Source of the DNA: Pyrocephalus nanus
Taxonomy: Eukaryota > Chordata > Aves > Passeriformes > Tyrannidae
Assembly: GCA_038380795.1 (NCBI GenBank)
Contig: CM076259.1
Location: forward strand, 60,407,938-60,471,937
Direction of reading: 5' to 3'
DNA: 64,000 nucleotides
Under the pieces are notes generated by a model. It was not told where the DNA came from and did no database searches. It was given only the letters and a program-made list of their open reading frames with translations. The translations under genes were made by a program, and so were the position numbers. Positions 14,109 to 27,300 of the stretch are shown here, in pieces. The first letter of the stretch is position 1, and each line of letters starts with the position of its first letter.

Positions 14109-17100
14109 AATTCACCCTCAAAATTAAATGTGGGTAGGAAAGGACTCAATGCCTACCCACTGTATCCCATCTCTGGATTTGCAGCATAATAGACAGGACC
14201 AGTTAACAGTGGTAATTAATTTCCACAGTGGGTTTGGGGTGGGAGGTGAGAGAGGGAAGCCAGAGCCCATTAATGCAGAAACTTCTGAGGTGGGAGCTCT
14301 TTCCCTCCCTCTCCCAAGGAGACACTGTAGCTGAAGCTCAGAGCTGTCCTGCTTTGTGGCATGCTTGGAGTAAGGCCCATGCTGCCCTATGTTGTAGTGC
14401 CATGGCTCGTGCAGGTGCATGGATCTGCGGGCTTAAGGTTAATGCTTTACTGGAGAGAGGAGTTCCTGGGACCAGGTAGCAGCAGCGGATGGAGAGCCCT
14501 GAGGAGAGCTGCCAGAGCATGCTAGGCTTCCCCTCTGCAGATGACCATTTTGCACGTTTGTGGGACAGAATGAGGTTTCTGGAGTGCACGTGGCCAACTT
14601 GGATTCTAGTTTTGCCTGCTAAAATACCTTCTAACAGAGGCAGGGCTGAAGGAGGGCTGTCAAAGCACTGCCTGCTGCTATTCACATCCCTAAAAAAGGA
14701 TTTAAAAGTCTGAGGTGCCCCGTGCTTACAAAGCCCTGGCCTACAGCTGGAATGGGACATAGGCGCCTTGCCACAGGAGCCCAGGTTTGCAGGCAGCAGT
14801 GGGTATTGCACATCCTCTTGACACAGCTGTCACAACCCTGTTGGACACTGTGGCCAAATGCCACTTAGTTCCCAAATCATAGCCCTACAGGGGAGATTTG
14901 AGGGTGTCTGGGCTGAGATGGTGGCAGAGGACATCTGAGGGTTGTTAGCAGCAGGTTTCAAAGTCACCCTCCTCTCTTGCACCGATTAAATAAATCTCAT
15001 GGGGGTGTAATGCATCATAGCACTTTAATCCTGCTGGGGATAAAGTGGATTGCAATGCTATTTAGCTGGCCACTGTGAGCAGAGCCAAACTGTTGTAACA
15101 CGATTCAAATCCCTTCCCTAAGTCAGAGCAGATTTGCTTTTTGATTTAAAAAATCACAAAATGACATCTTGGCCCCATAAACCATGTTACAACCCTTTTC
15201 AAACATAAGATTAAACTATATATGCCCTCATTTGAATACGCTTCTTTTTGTAATTCAGGAAGTTCCTTGAAGTTCTACAGAGGTGGAGATTGGTGTTTTT
15301 TAAAAGAACTTTGTAAACACACATTTTTACTCTTTATAAGAACATTTTTCGCACTCCCCAAAGAGTTAAAGTTGTGTGTAAAAACAAGTAACTCCTTGAA
15401 TGAAGATCCGTTTTACCCAGGCGTATGCAGCATCTTGCCAAGCTTCGGCACCTGGCTGGGCTGTGATTGCATTGCAGTCACCTGCCGTGTGTGGCTGATT
15501 TTTGGGACAGGGACTGTTGCCAACTAAGGCATGAGGACAACCCCCTGCACCTTCACCCTCTTCCCAGGGTGCAATTAGCAGTGCTGTGGATAATTGCTAT
15601 TAACAAGGGGGGAAGTGTAAAGGAATTATTGAGCCTCATCTCTGCAAGCTCATCAAACCCTGATCATTTTTTCCATGCACATGGAGCACCTTAAAACTTT
15701 CCCTGCACACTGGGACCTGCAGCTAGTGGCATAAACAGTGCTCCTTCAATGAATATGGTCTTGGAGGGAGCAGCTGCTTGGCTGAGGAGCTCTGTTGCCT
15801 GACTGTGTCTCTCCAAGGGGAGATGTCAGGTTGACCACACACTTGAATAAAGACAAGTTACAAGGTAATGTGTATAATATGACTGAAGATGAAGGTGACC
15901 TATGGAAGTGTGGTAAGTAAGTGGTTTTCTCTGCTTGGCAAGTGAATTTTGATCCCAGTGTAGCACTGTGCTGTAAGATGCTGCTGTTATGTCTGGGAAA
16001 GCTCATGGGAGGACAAAGAGCAGAAAGCGGCAAGAAGGACAAAGAGGCTCTGGAACAACCCCCCCATCTCCCCCCTCATTCGTACTCCTGACAAACCATC
16101 GAAACAGTGGGGGACATTTGCAAATTGTCTTTCCTGTTTCAGGAATTATCTTAGCCTATGTCAGGCTGTCGTGCACAGGGAAAACAGCAGCAGATCAATA
16201 GGGGTGTCTGTGCTGACACTTCTACCGTCTTGCCCTTTAAGAAACACTGAAATGCTCATCAGCCTTCCCAATTAATGAGCCTTTCAGTGGGAAGAAATAC
16301 ATGGGTTTCTTTCCAAGTGTATGCTTCTCTACCAACCTCTGTACCTCTCCTAAAGGAAGAGGTAAGTGATAGGCTCTGGTCATGGTCAGAGGTCCAGGCT
16401 GTGATTATGATGACAGCTTGCTGGTATAACTTTACAAGAGAGCCCCCTTGGTCCAGCTGTGGGTCTGTGACAGCAGAAACTAGTGCAACCTTTCACTGCA
16501 GGGTACCCTGCCCTCTGCTGCTCACTGAGTGCTTTATGTGATGCCAAGTCTAACATACATTGTGACCACCAACCACGGATCCTCCAGAGTGGGCTGGATC
16601 CCACTATCATCCCTGAACACTCCCTTGAAAGTGGAAGGAGCAAGAACGGAGGTCCTGCTGCAATTTGACTTTAATGGAGTTATGTGCGTTGGCACTGATT
16701 GAAGACCTGACCTGTGTGAAGAATGTCAACCTGCATAATCACAGCAGAGCATGATGCCTGTCATTTATCATTTGCACCAATCAACCAGGAGCCCCCGTGC
16801 ACCAGTGTTGTGGAGATAGATACAGAATAAAATAATCCCTTTGCAAAGAGCTTACAGTTTTGGAGTTAGCACAAACGTTTAAGCCTTGAAGAGAAGGGAG
16901 AGAAATGACATTGCTCTTAGCTCTTGTTTCCTAGCAGGCTTATATTCATCGACCGCAAACCTTAATACAGTTTTCACTCCACTTGTCAATTGTTAAGATA
17001 GATTTGGGGGCTGTCAACAAAATGTTACAGTTGAAATGACCCAGCTAGAAATAATAGACTATGAAACATACAGCCATAATACCGTAAACCAGCAGAGAGG

Positions 17101-19476
17101 AATACATTTGGCCCTTTCATGTTTAATGGTCCCTCAAGTGTCATTTGAGAGCAACCACAGCCTCCTTGTGTATCACTGGTGGAGAAGTGGGCACCCTGAG
17201 AAGCAGGTTCATCTGCCTTGTGTCTGACACCAGGTTTTGGACAAGGTTTCATGCTTACTTGGAGCCAGCTGGTGTTGGCCCACAGGCTGCTATGGGTGGA
17301 AACTGATACTGTCGTGCTGGGCACAAAGGAGTCCAATCCACTCACGTCCTCTGGATGCTGCCACGATGTGCAGAGCTGATGGGAAACCAAACTGAACACC
17401 TAGGAAGTAGATCAGAGCTAAAGCCCACTGTATTTATGTGGCTTGATGTGAGCTGGGTAACTTGGGAGTACTTTCAAAGTATGTTTCACTTTACAGACAG
17501 GTTTTTCAGAGCAGATAGGTTTCTTATCAGCTTGTCTATCTGAATGATGTCTCAACAGGCTCCTGCGGAGAAACACTTGTTGGGTTCCTAACGTTACTTT
17601 ATCAGGGGAACAATTCCCATGCAGGTCAAGATGATTCTTACTGGGGCTTCACTAACACATCAGACCTTTTCCTAGAGGGTCCTGTTTGTTCACAGGAGAG
17701 TTTTGCATCCAATGCCTGCATTCAAATTATTCAAATCCAAGGCAGTATCAGGATTATTCATCTCTCTACTGGGCTCCGGGTCTGACCAGTGAAGAGCTTG
17801 GCCATGGGGGATTTTATTAAACTGAAATGGCCTATAAGTTTAACACAGAGGAACAATCATCAACTACTTTTGATATGCTCAAAGGTAAAATGCTGCAGCT
17901 CCTACAATATGAAATCTGCAACTCAGGAAGACCTGTAATGATACACTCAGGTCTAGTCTTAGATGTCAGTGGAGTAGAAGTCACCCCTCAGTGTGTTTGT
18001 GGGATCTCATCAGACAGTTCCACTGGCACTAAAATTGTGTTGTGAACTTCAATAACCTTTCTTTTCTGCTCAATTTTTTTCTTTTTTTTTTTAATAATTG
18101 AAATTATAGATGAAAGTAGCAGGAGACAGTCAGGGTTGAGCACAGAAGCATTCGCTTACAAAATCTCCCCATGCACTTAGGAATGCAGTTACTTCTTTTA
18201 TCTATTCAGATAATCAGATCTTTTCAGATAATGAGAGGGCTGTGCAGTTTTAACTTAGCTTGTGTTGGTGGAGGAGCGCGATGCTGCGAGAGGAGTGCCT
18301 GCACCCAAGCAGTTCATCCTCTGTGAGTGCCTGCCCCAGCCGGCAGTGCTTAGAGCACAGCCTCGCGGGGAAATCCTCCTGGAGCTGGCACCCTGCAAGA
18401 AATGACCTCTTCCTGCCTGAGCACAGCCTGAAACTGGAAAGATAACTGTGGGAAACATGTCTTTTTTAGGGGAGTAATGCTACTCTGAAAAGGGATTTAC
18501 TCCATCAATAGACCTCCCCAGGGACCCATAGCTCAAGAAAGATGCTCCCTGCAACCCCTCCAAGTACCTCACAGGGACCGTAGCAGAGACAAAAATAAGT
18601 TGTCCTGAATTAAAATAATTTCTGAACTTGTGTCAGGATAGCAGAACTACCTCACAAGTCAGGTCTTCAAGGACTTCCCACAAAACAGAAGCCACTTCAT
18701 TAAAGTTGGTCATTCACTACTGTGATAAAGTAATTAAAGCCTTCTGATTGCTTTCTCCCCCTGCTGCTCCTTCTCTACTACAAACATGAAGGCTCTGGTA
18801 TAGATGGAGCTGTTGACACTTTGTCAGTGAAAATCCAGAGCTGCGCGAGTAAGAGAAATGTTTTATGGGGACTATAAATAGTTTTGCATTAAAGCAAATG
18901 TATTCTCCCACCTAAAATAGATTCACCTTGCAAACAGCTAAAGGACAGTTTCAGCGCCAGAGGAACACCTTCAGTCTCCCCTCAGGGGACAGAAACAGCC
19001 TTTTTCCCCTGAAAGAGCAAACAACAGCAGTGGAAATGCCCCTGCTGCCACCCCCTCTCTTCCTGTTCCCCACTGCCTGCTAGCATCCTTCTGGACTTAG
19101 GTGCCATCCTGGGAGACCACCCAGCATCCTTACACCACAAAGGGATGTTAATTAATCCAAGTAACTTTTCCAATCATTTTTTACTATATGCTTGCAACAT
19201 GCATGCTCATTATGTGGGTGAAAGGGATGAGAAAACTTTATGGAGAGGGAGCAGCGACTTCTCACGATCACTCAGAGCAGTGGGTTGCTTCTCCTTTGCT
19301 CCAAAGGGAATCATGCATTCAGACAATGCAAACATCCTCTCTGCCAGGGCTGCAATGTGTTAACAACATTCTCCTCTTGCTGCCAGATCGTAATTTCATT
19401 CCCTATGGAGAAACGCGGGTGCTGGTGGTGGGGAAGACAAGGAGATGTTAGAAGAGAAAATATATTTTTAACTCAC

Positions 19477-19611
19477 CTTGAGGCTGTGTGTTGGGTTGAC
19501 AACGCAGACAAGTTGCCCGGCAGCTGAGAAAACCCTCTTTGCCTTGTAGTGCTGAAACCGCAGGTGAATAAGATCTAACACAGCCCCAAAGCACTGGGTG
19601 AAGAAAAGCAT
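19477..19611 (-). CDS. SIAH3: SIAH3 coding exon 1 (first 45 codons)
   Basis: On the minus strand an ATG at 19611 opens a 45-codon frame beginning MLFFTQCFGAVLDLIHLRF and ending VCVVNPTHSLK. It is followed directly by a consensus donor, AAG|GTGAGT (intron from 19476 down), in phase 0. The peptide matches the N-terminus of human SIAH3 almost residue for residue as I recall it, including the exon boundary. SIAH3 is a short SIAH-family protein lacking the RING finger of SIAH1/2; published work links it to mitochondria and to restraint of PINK1/Parkin recruitment. The start is supported by a purine at -3 and by the absence of any in-frame upstream ATG before a TGA near 19777. The remaining exon, with the zinc-finger and SINA-type domain, is not in the window. 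The exon is too short for a simple ORF search. Identification is very secure; function is from family knowledge. Confidence 0.95.
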
Positions 19612-19632
19612 CACAACTTTTGGCGTTTCTGC

Positions 19633-19633
<1 letters not shown>

Positions 19634-19676
<43 letters not shown>
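19634..19676 (-). repeat. (CAG)14 trinucleotide repeat in the SIAH3 5' leader
   Basis: About 14 uninterrupted CTG units on the plus strand read as CAG/GCA on the SIAH3 sense strand. The repeat ends 22 bases before the SIAH3 ATG. Assuming transcription starts upstream of it, it lies in the 5' UTR. In the SIAH3 frame it reads GCA (alanine), and that frame is open from about 19776 to the ATG but contains no ATG. In another frame it reads AGC (serine). Such tracts are usually length-polymorphic. A transcript 5' end would be needed to prove it is transcribed. Confidence 0.8.
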
Positions 19677-19677
<1 letters not shown>

Positions 19678-19769
19678 CAGTGGGCAGGGGAAACAGCCAG
19701 GGAGCCCCTGAGTCCTTGAGCCCGGGGAGGGAGTGCAGTTGGCGAGAGCTACTCTCCAGCACAGCTTAG

Positions 19770-19880
19770 CATGCCTTCATATTCATCATCAAAATAAGAC
19801 GGGAAGAGGCTTGCAGCAGCGGGGCGGCCAATGGAAAGGACAGAAATGTTATCCTTGAGGTCCAGAGACAGCCAATAACA
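19770..19880 (-). promoter_or_regulatory. Putative SIAH3 promoter: two CCAAT boxes and a GC box
   Basis: Upstream of the SIAH3 start on the minus strand there is a GC-box-like GGGGCGG at 19821-19827. CCAAT is present on the plus strand (ATTGG on the sense strand) at 19828-19832 and 19872-19876, 44 bp apart. Paired CCAAT boxes are typical NF-Y promoter elements and work in either orientation. They lie about 217 and 261 bases before the ATG. No strong TATA box is seen. Short upstream ATGs near 19771-19787, closed within a few codons, could be uORFs if the transcript starts further upstream. The transcription start is not determined; this is inference from motif content and position. Confidence 0.45.
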
Positions 19881-20962
19881 AATGCCTCCCCTCCAGAAAC
19901 TCCCTGATGAATTGAGCCTGGTGGAGAATGTATTATTGAACATTACCATACATCAGCACATTGCATTTATCTTGTGATTACAGCCAGTCATACGTAAGGC
20001 TGTGGAGATATGCAGGCAAAATTGATTGCTTAACATCTCCATTTATTAATTGCCTTAATTTAACAAAGGAGCACTCGGATACCAAAGCTACATGTAAGGC
20101 ATAAGGAAGAAGCCCACCAGTGAAACTGTTAGAAACTAGTAAAAATAGGTTAAGCAGACTGTGTTTTTACTGAGGGAGAAAAATCAAATATGCAAAGAGA
20201 GTCACAGTTCCTTGCAGCGGTTAAGCAGAAGTAGAGCTTGCTACATAAATAGATTTGCGTCTGTGCATTCACAGGCTTCAAGTTGGATTTTCACCACTCT
20301 GAAGTTTTCTAAATTTTATATTCTGCTACTTCACAAGGGTCTCAGCACACAAATAACATTTCCCCCATCACTAAAAATAGGAGAGATCAGTCTCCGGTCT
20401 GGTGTAACTTGGAATAACTCCATTTAGAGTCAGTGATGTTTTCCTGATTTACATTTGCCAGTGTAAATCAGGTCTGATCAGGTCTGTTGGACACAAAGCA
20501 TGGTAATTACTGGATGCTAGAGCTATGAGAGCATAAAAAGGCACAGAGCATGCTTCTAAAAATAATGAAATATGTGATGCATGAGAGCACACACAGAGAG
20601 AAACTTGCACTGAGGGAAAAGTGACTTCTAAATCAACAGAATAATTAAACATGCAGAAGGCTTTTGTGTGTCATTCATCTGTATATCGGTGAGCAGGAAA
20701 TTACAAATTAGCCATTAGATAGTCCTAGACATTAAAAAGGAATTAGGGAAGTGCAACGAAAATAAACACGCTTTTACGTATTATTACCAGTGCATATCTC
20801 TGTTGGTGGGCAGGGATCCCTCTCAAGCCATTGAGTCTCATTAAACTTGAGTCTCTGTAACTGGGTTTTCCAGGAGGTGACTGCAGCTGAGGGAATCAGA
20901 AAGCACATTCATTTCATGGGACAATCCTGTGTGATATGTTGCCGTGCTTGTTAATAAATCAA

Positions 20963-20987
20963 AGAGAGTTAATTTAATTAGCTCTCT
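20963..20987. promoter_or_regulatory. Near-perfect 25-bp palindrome with a P3 homeodomain site
   Basis: Arms AGAGAGTTAATT and AATTAGCTCTCT flank a single T and pair at 11 of 12 positions. The core TAATTTAATTA at 20970-20980 is TAAT-N3-ATTA, the P3 consensus for cooperative binding of paired-class homeodomain dimers. It lies about 1.36 kb upstream of the SIAH3 ATG in AT-rich sequence. The motif match is direct; any regulatory role is inference. Confidence 0.4.
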
Positions 20988-21282
20988 GCCAGAACTTCCT
21001 ATCAGGGTGCTATTTAGGCTTGCTAGCTAAGTACTCAGATGGCTTATTTAGCCTTGGTAATCCTTTTTCCCTTCAAAGCAGAACAGAGAAAAGTAGCTTT
21101 TCTTTCATTTTTTTTTTCCCTTTTAAATGTGAGCCCCATGCTGGGGGTGACGCTGCTGCTGCTGCGGACAGAGCAGCCCCTGTACAGAGCAGGAATTAGC
21201 ATGGGACTGTATTGTCACAACTGCCTCTTCCTAAATCAATACTGCAATCCTGTTTCTGCCAGACTGCAGAGAGCCTGTGCAT

Positions 21283-21309
21283 AAAAAAAAAAAAAAAAAA
21301 AAAAAAAAA
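21283..21309. repeat. Poly(A) tract, 27 bp
   Basis: An uninterrupted run of 27 A. The sequence to its left (21120-21282) is not recognisable as a processed pseudogene or SINE, so it is listed only as a simple repeat. Confidence 0.9.
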
Positions 21310-24300
21310 GCCTGAGTAGATAAATAAGTAAAAATTGTGAATGCTGGAACAGCTGATTACACAAGCCCCCAAAAAACATTAAGGATTTTAAGGATTGAAG
21401 GAATATGTATCTCTTAGTTCTTAACATTTGGTTGTAAATGAAAACCGGAGATAATTATTGCAGTGCTGAGTGACACTTTAAGAATAATTTCAGACAGACT
21501 TGAGGACAAGTGAGTGAATTGATTTGCTTAAATGTATTTTTTTTTTTCCATTCCCAAAGTAACTGTGAGCATCCAGCTATTTATTATTTGTTTCTTCCTG
21601 ATTTGTAGTTGGTAGCTGCACAAACACTTTATACTAGGAAATTTCAGTCTGCAAGTTACCAGTGCAAGTATTCTGCCTTAAATGAGCAAAAGGTCCTTGC
21701 TATTTACACTGGTTATTGCCACCTGAATCCCTGGAGATTGATTCTGTTTGACTGATTGACTCAACTGAATGCCTAGACTTGAGGGGCATTACCATATCCA
21801 TGGGCAGCAGAGATGGAACCCCTCATCCCTGCTGTCCAGCTAGTCTCAGGGCTCTGGCAGTTCCACCATCCAGTCCTCTTGAGACCCAGCTGCCTTCTGG
21901 AGGTTGGCAGGAGAGGTGTCCCTGATCCCACAGGTGCATAGGAGCATCTTCAATCTAAACATACATTCATGCCTCTGGGCTAGTATACAAAAAGGGTTGT
22001 TGTTCTCCAAAGCAGGGAGATGATGAGGGACCTTTGCAATACCCAAATCCCTGTATACATCTGTGCCCATCTCACTTGCTATATGTGACCTTCCAAGGAG
22101 CAACTCTCTGACAACCCTACCTAGCCTCAAACCTTGGAGTGCATCCTTGATGGCATTATTGAGCTGTATGGGGTCAGCCGGAGAGAGGAGGAACAAGTTC
22201 ATGTGCAAGGGGCACTTGGTGAATCCCATTAAACTGCTGGTTGCAAATTTTCTGTGACTACAGCCATTATTTCCAAGATGGTTTATTCTGTAACAGGCAA
22301 GTGTGAAGTGGCAGAAGTCCACACGCTAAATCTCCATTAGAATCCAGATTTTGCCAAATTAGCAGCTCAAGTGGCATCACCGTAATACACATGGGATTAC
22401 AATGCTCTAACAGCTCAGCTGCTGCTGAGACTGCATCAGGTTTGCAAGGTAATAGGATCAGCGAGACATAAAAACTGACTGCAGTGGCAATAGCTTTCCA
22501 GTTTTTCAGTTTAACAGTTTTTCAGGTGAAGGGAAAATTCTCGTGGAAAACCTCAGGTGTCTAGGCACTGTGTGACTTGGCAGGATGATAGCCTGAAAGA
22601 TGCATTGCTCACTCCAAACCCAGCATGAAATTTTGAGTTTTAGTCAGTTTTTTTAATCTTTCTGACTGGGCACTTGTGGGGGTGACCTTCCTACATGATG
22701 CCTTCTCTCCCTTCCTGCTCTGCCAGACACCGCAGACATAACAAACCCAAGCTCCTTCTCATCCTATCTGTATATTTTGCTGACACCCATCGGATGATTC
22801 CCATGCAGCTGGTACTACACTGCTTTCCATTACCAACAGCCATAGGAGAAAGGTAACCTGCCTTGGACAACATCAGCACTAGTCATTATCCCAAGAACAG
22901 GAGAGGCAGATGCTGCTCAGGGTATTACAATTGTCCATTCAGGCAGCTAACCAGCTCACTTGTGTGTCCATGTTTCTGACTGCTGGTAGGATTTCTGGCA
23001 AGGCTGGCTGGTGTGGGATGCACTCTGGCTCCACTATTTATATTTCCTTGGGAAAGGAGCCAGACCAATCTAACCGGCTGCTGCCCTCTAGCAGGGACAG
23101 CCCACATGGGCACCTTGGCGCAGGGAAGGACCCCTCTTACATTTTCATCCTCGCCTTCTAGGGATGCTAACTGGCTGTTTAAACGTGTCACTGCCTCCAT
23201 CTAGCTGGCCAGGGGCTGGAGGAGCAGGATCCATGCCAATTAGGCACTGCTCCCTTGACTGTCTACATCTGAGGGCATCAGCCCAGCTCCTTTTATAGTC
23301 CTTTATAGTGGGGGGAATAGGGCACACTGAGGATGCATTTCCTTTTACCTGATCAGGGCATCAGGCAGTTTTCTGCATCCTTTGAATGTACAAAACTTCA
23401 TGTGCTCTCCGAGATCTCACAGCAAGTTTTGAGGAAAGATGTTTGCACTGTTAGTTATCATTTTTCTCTGTTGTCTTTTAAGCAAGAACATGAGAAAAGT
23501 CTCACTAGTTCAGCGCAATGATCCCTCCAGCTCAGCATCCTGTCCACAGCAGTGATTGCAGGAGAGGCCATTTTGAGTTGGTTCATGGGCAGGGACCACC
23601 ACCTGCTGTCCATTCTGGTATTCCCTAAGCACTTACAACTGTCATCTTGCGGCATTAGGGGTCACAGCTCTAGGGAAGCAGAACCTTTTGGAAGAAGAAG
23701 CAACTTTTAAAAGTGGCAGAAGAGTTGTAGCCCTCCCGGCTGCCCCCCGTAAAGCACATGTCACTTCATACTGACTGCTTTGTGCTTTGATTGGAGCCCA
23801 TCCTTTCCAAAAAGCCTGGCTTTGAAGATTCCTTTGAAAGAGACCAGTGGTACCTCCTGGTAAGTTCTAAGTTCTTTCAAAGATTATTTATCTTCACCAC
23901 TAGCATTTTTTAAATCTTCTTTCCAGTCTGAATTATTTTCCTGCATGAGCTTCTGCCTTCATAAAGTCATTGTGCTTTCCCTCACTGAGCTGGGGCAGCC
24001 TTTCTCATCACAGACTTTCTCCATGTGAGACACAGTTTTGCCTAAAACCTCCATCAGCAAACCTAATAGACAGATAGGGTTTCCTTTGCAAAGCACATTT
24101 CTTGCCCAAGACCAGGTCACTCTTGCAGTTTCTCTATGCATGTTTCTCTATCTACTCCTCCCCTCTTGTTGAGCCTTATCTGCTTCTCACCTCCAATGAG
24201 TACAGAAGCAAAAAGACCCATTTGGCTCACAGCGTCACAGTGCTCTGGTTACAGGCGTGACACGTCTGCTCCTTTGGGTCTCCATTCCCACACTTCCACT

Positions 24301-27300
24301 TCACTTGCAGGGCAGATTTGACACCACTCAGTGCAGCCACAAGGGAGCCGGAGCTGCCTGTGGACAGAGAGGACAACTGCGAACCTCCCTGGGAAATGCA
24401 TGGAGATACTCCTTTTTCTCATCTTCTTTGTTGTCTATGATGATGAGAGGTAAGAACATCAGCAGATTTTTTTTCGTGTTTTTTAAAAATCATCTGTTTT
24501 TTTCAAAAGCAAAGTGCTGCCAAAAGTTGTTTGCTTTACCAAAGTACTTTATCTGTGGTGAATTATTTTGCGACATAGGTTTTCAGCAATCTATTTTGAC
24601 TTTATGCAGCGATATAAGCCATAGCTGCACTAGAATTGTACACATGCACTAGAATTATACTCGTCAGCAGAAAGTGATCTTAAATGTCTCAACAGTTTTT
24701 GTTTTTTCCAAAGGACAGCTTTCACTGGAAAGAACTATCAAAAGCAGTCTATGAAGCAGTTAAATAACATGCCAATTAAGATATCAGTGACAAATGCCAC
24801 AATCTTATGAAACTATGGAGAAAACATAATTTGCTGAACTCGAACCAATTTTGCAATTCAGAGATTCTTCCCAGCATTTCCTGAGTGCTGCCTTCCTCCT
24901 CCCTCTGGTCAGCTCACTTTCAACGGTGTGTGGTCATTGCCCCCAGAGCTACTTTGCAACACTGCACATCCAACACCATCACTGGTATGACTGGGGATGC
25001 ATGATGCTGCTGTTTGCACACTTGGGCCATGTCTCCCCCATCTGTCACAGAGCAAAAGTCATTTCTACACCCTCTAGCCACCTGCAGAGCATCATCACCG
25101 CACAGCTGCTGAGCTGGGCTTTCCTGTTAATCTCCCTTTGGCAGAAACTTGCATTTCCCTCTGGTACTGAAGGACACAAATGTGGCAAGAAGTGTTTTTC
25201 TTTTATTCCTTTCAAAGCCATCCTTGCCACATTAATATTAGCAGTACATGAGTTTTCTAGTTGCTAGGTCAGGAGGGGAATTCTTCATTTCTCCTTGGGC
25301 TACATCTTCTGCCAAGGGAAAAAGGTTTCTGCCTCCACCTTCTTAATTTTGTCCCTTCACATGGCTGCATTAAGTATGCACTGTCTTCCTCTGCTCGCTT
25401 ATTAACAGGAGAGTTTATGGCAATATCTCATGCCACTTCTCTGCAAATGTTATACCCGAGAGAGCATCTCCTTTAGCTCTCACTAGCAAGCCAGCAGCTC
25501 AATAAAGACACTTTACATTTTCATGCTGTTACTAGATAAAATAACTGCCATCATTTCCTATTCATAGTGGTTGCCTGGTGCCCAAATTATCATAAAGACC
25601 TATTGCTTTCAATTGCCAGCCTAACAGCGTCCACCAGAGATTCCTGATTCCCCAGGCCATATTGCCTGAGTGGATGGACTGTATCTGCCTCAGTTGCCTT
25701 GTGTTGGAGAGAAAAAACACCAGCAGCCAGAAGAAATGGATGGAGGAGGCTCCTTTTCATGCTGAAAGCACGGGCAGTGGCTTGTTTAGAAGCAGTGTCT
25801 AATCCTGAAGAGGTTTCAAGGGATGGGGAGCTTTTCATTTGCAGGGAAGCCTGCCTGAGAGGCTGTCTCTGGCCACTCTCTTCACTCCCAGAGAGAACAC
25901 TCAGCCGATGGAAGTGGCAGTCAGCAACGCAGGCTGGCGACATTGCAGTGTACCCCCCTTTTATCTCCTTAGTGTGCTCTCAGTTACACATGCTGGTTTA
26001 TAATCAGGATGCTGGGGGCCTCCCTGGGAGCTGCCACAGTCCCAGTGGGCTTTTTTTTCAATCCAACTGCTTTAAAACAGACACAGAGACACATGCATAG
26101 GGACATGTGAAGGACAGACAGATAGCAAGAATGAGACAGACTTGCTGTGCTCACGTCAAAGGGTGAGAAGCTTTTGGGGGTGCAAAGGAGCCCTGATGAA
26201 CCAGGTACTGCTGTTCCTGACTTCCCCACCAAGGAGGAGGGTCTGGACAAAGGAGAGGTGGAGGGCTGTATCCAAATGACCCAACAAGACAGAATGAAGT
26301 CTCTCCTCTGTCACAAGAATGGTAAATTATTCAGGCTGGGAATGCTTGAACAAATGTTTAAATTTCAGACCCCTTTTCTAAATTTCAAACACCTTTTCAT
26401 GAGAACAGATTACAGCAATCTGGGACAGATTACAGCAATATTTTTCTGTGCGGTTCCTCGTCCCTGGTGAGACTGGGGTCCATCATCACTGTCTGAAGGT
26501 CTCACAAGCTCCTGCCATCTAAAGGCTTGCAGATCCCACTGATGACCACAGGCCAAGTGGGACACGCAGCCTTTCCAAATCTGTATTTAATAATTTGAAA
26601 AATGTGCCTGCCGATGGCAGTGTTTCTGAGGCATTTCTGCAAAGTTCAATTAGCTAATGGCACAGAGATTCAGACTGATGTGGAATGAGAGGCAGTGTTC
26701 AGTGCCAAGTGCTATTAAGAAGATTACCATGTCCCAATGTATCACCAGACTCACCCATCCCACGTGAGCTGCACCCGGTAACAGCTTGGAATGTGTCTTT
26801 TCCCATCTGCAGATGTACTAAAGGCATCCTGGCAGCCGGCAGCATTTTTTCAGCCCACAGATAGCTAAGGTTGAGCCCACATTGATCAGCAATGGCGAAG
26901 GGGCCCATCTGCCCAGAAAGTGTACACAAAAAGAGTTGCTCAGCAAGAACAGCCTCACCTGGAGGACCAGATCCTCTTCCCATGTTCCCACATGGTGCTC
27001 CCATGACATCAGTGGCATTTATAGACAGGTATCTGATGGCAGAATTTTACTCAGACTATTTATTTTACCCTGAGGATAATCTCAGGAGGGAAAAAACAAA
27101 GGTGGCTCTCCTCTGTTTCAGTCCTCCCTGAAATGAATTTTTGGGCTGTCCTTCAGAACAATATACTCTTGTAATTATGCTGCTGTCAGCAGAGACGAAC
27201 GAGACCAATGCCTGCCATTGCCATCTATCCAGCATGGTGAAAGTTACCCAGCTCCCTCTGGGCTACATTCTCCAGTGACGGTTTCTTTGCATCTGTAGTA

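Larger units (their letters stand above)
1..19476 (-). other. SIAH3: SIAH3 intron 1 (5' part; continues off the left end)
   Basis: This stretch follows the SIAH3 exon 1 donor, and no second SIAH3 exon appears in it. That exon should be a long open frame with a His-rich segment and the SINA-type domain, and no minus-strand frame here fits. The intron is therefore longer than 19.4 kb. It holds CR1 fragments at 1-542 and 13828-14108, a (CA)17 tract, and poly-T tracts near 2392, 3792 and 11568. Several AT-rich stretches lack recognisable repeats, for example 4890-5150. I see no RNA gene or other exon. The many small open frames look like chance. Confidence 0.85.

Noticed and set aside
19448..19762. 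104-codon minus frame with polyserine overlapping the SIAH3 start
   Set aside because: The first codon is GTG, not ATG, and the frame differs from SIAH3. The polyserine is just the CAG repeat in another frame.
21846..22322. 158-codon minus-strand open frame
   Set aside because: It begins with GTG, no family is recognised, and human has no gene at the equivalent place that I know of.
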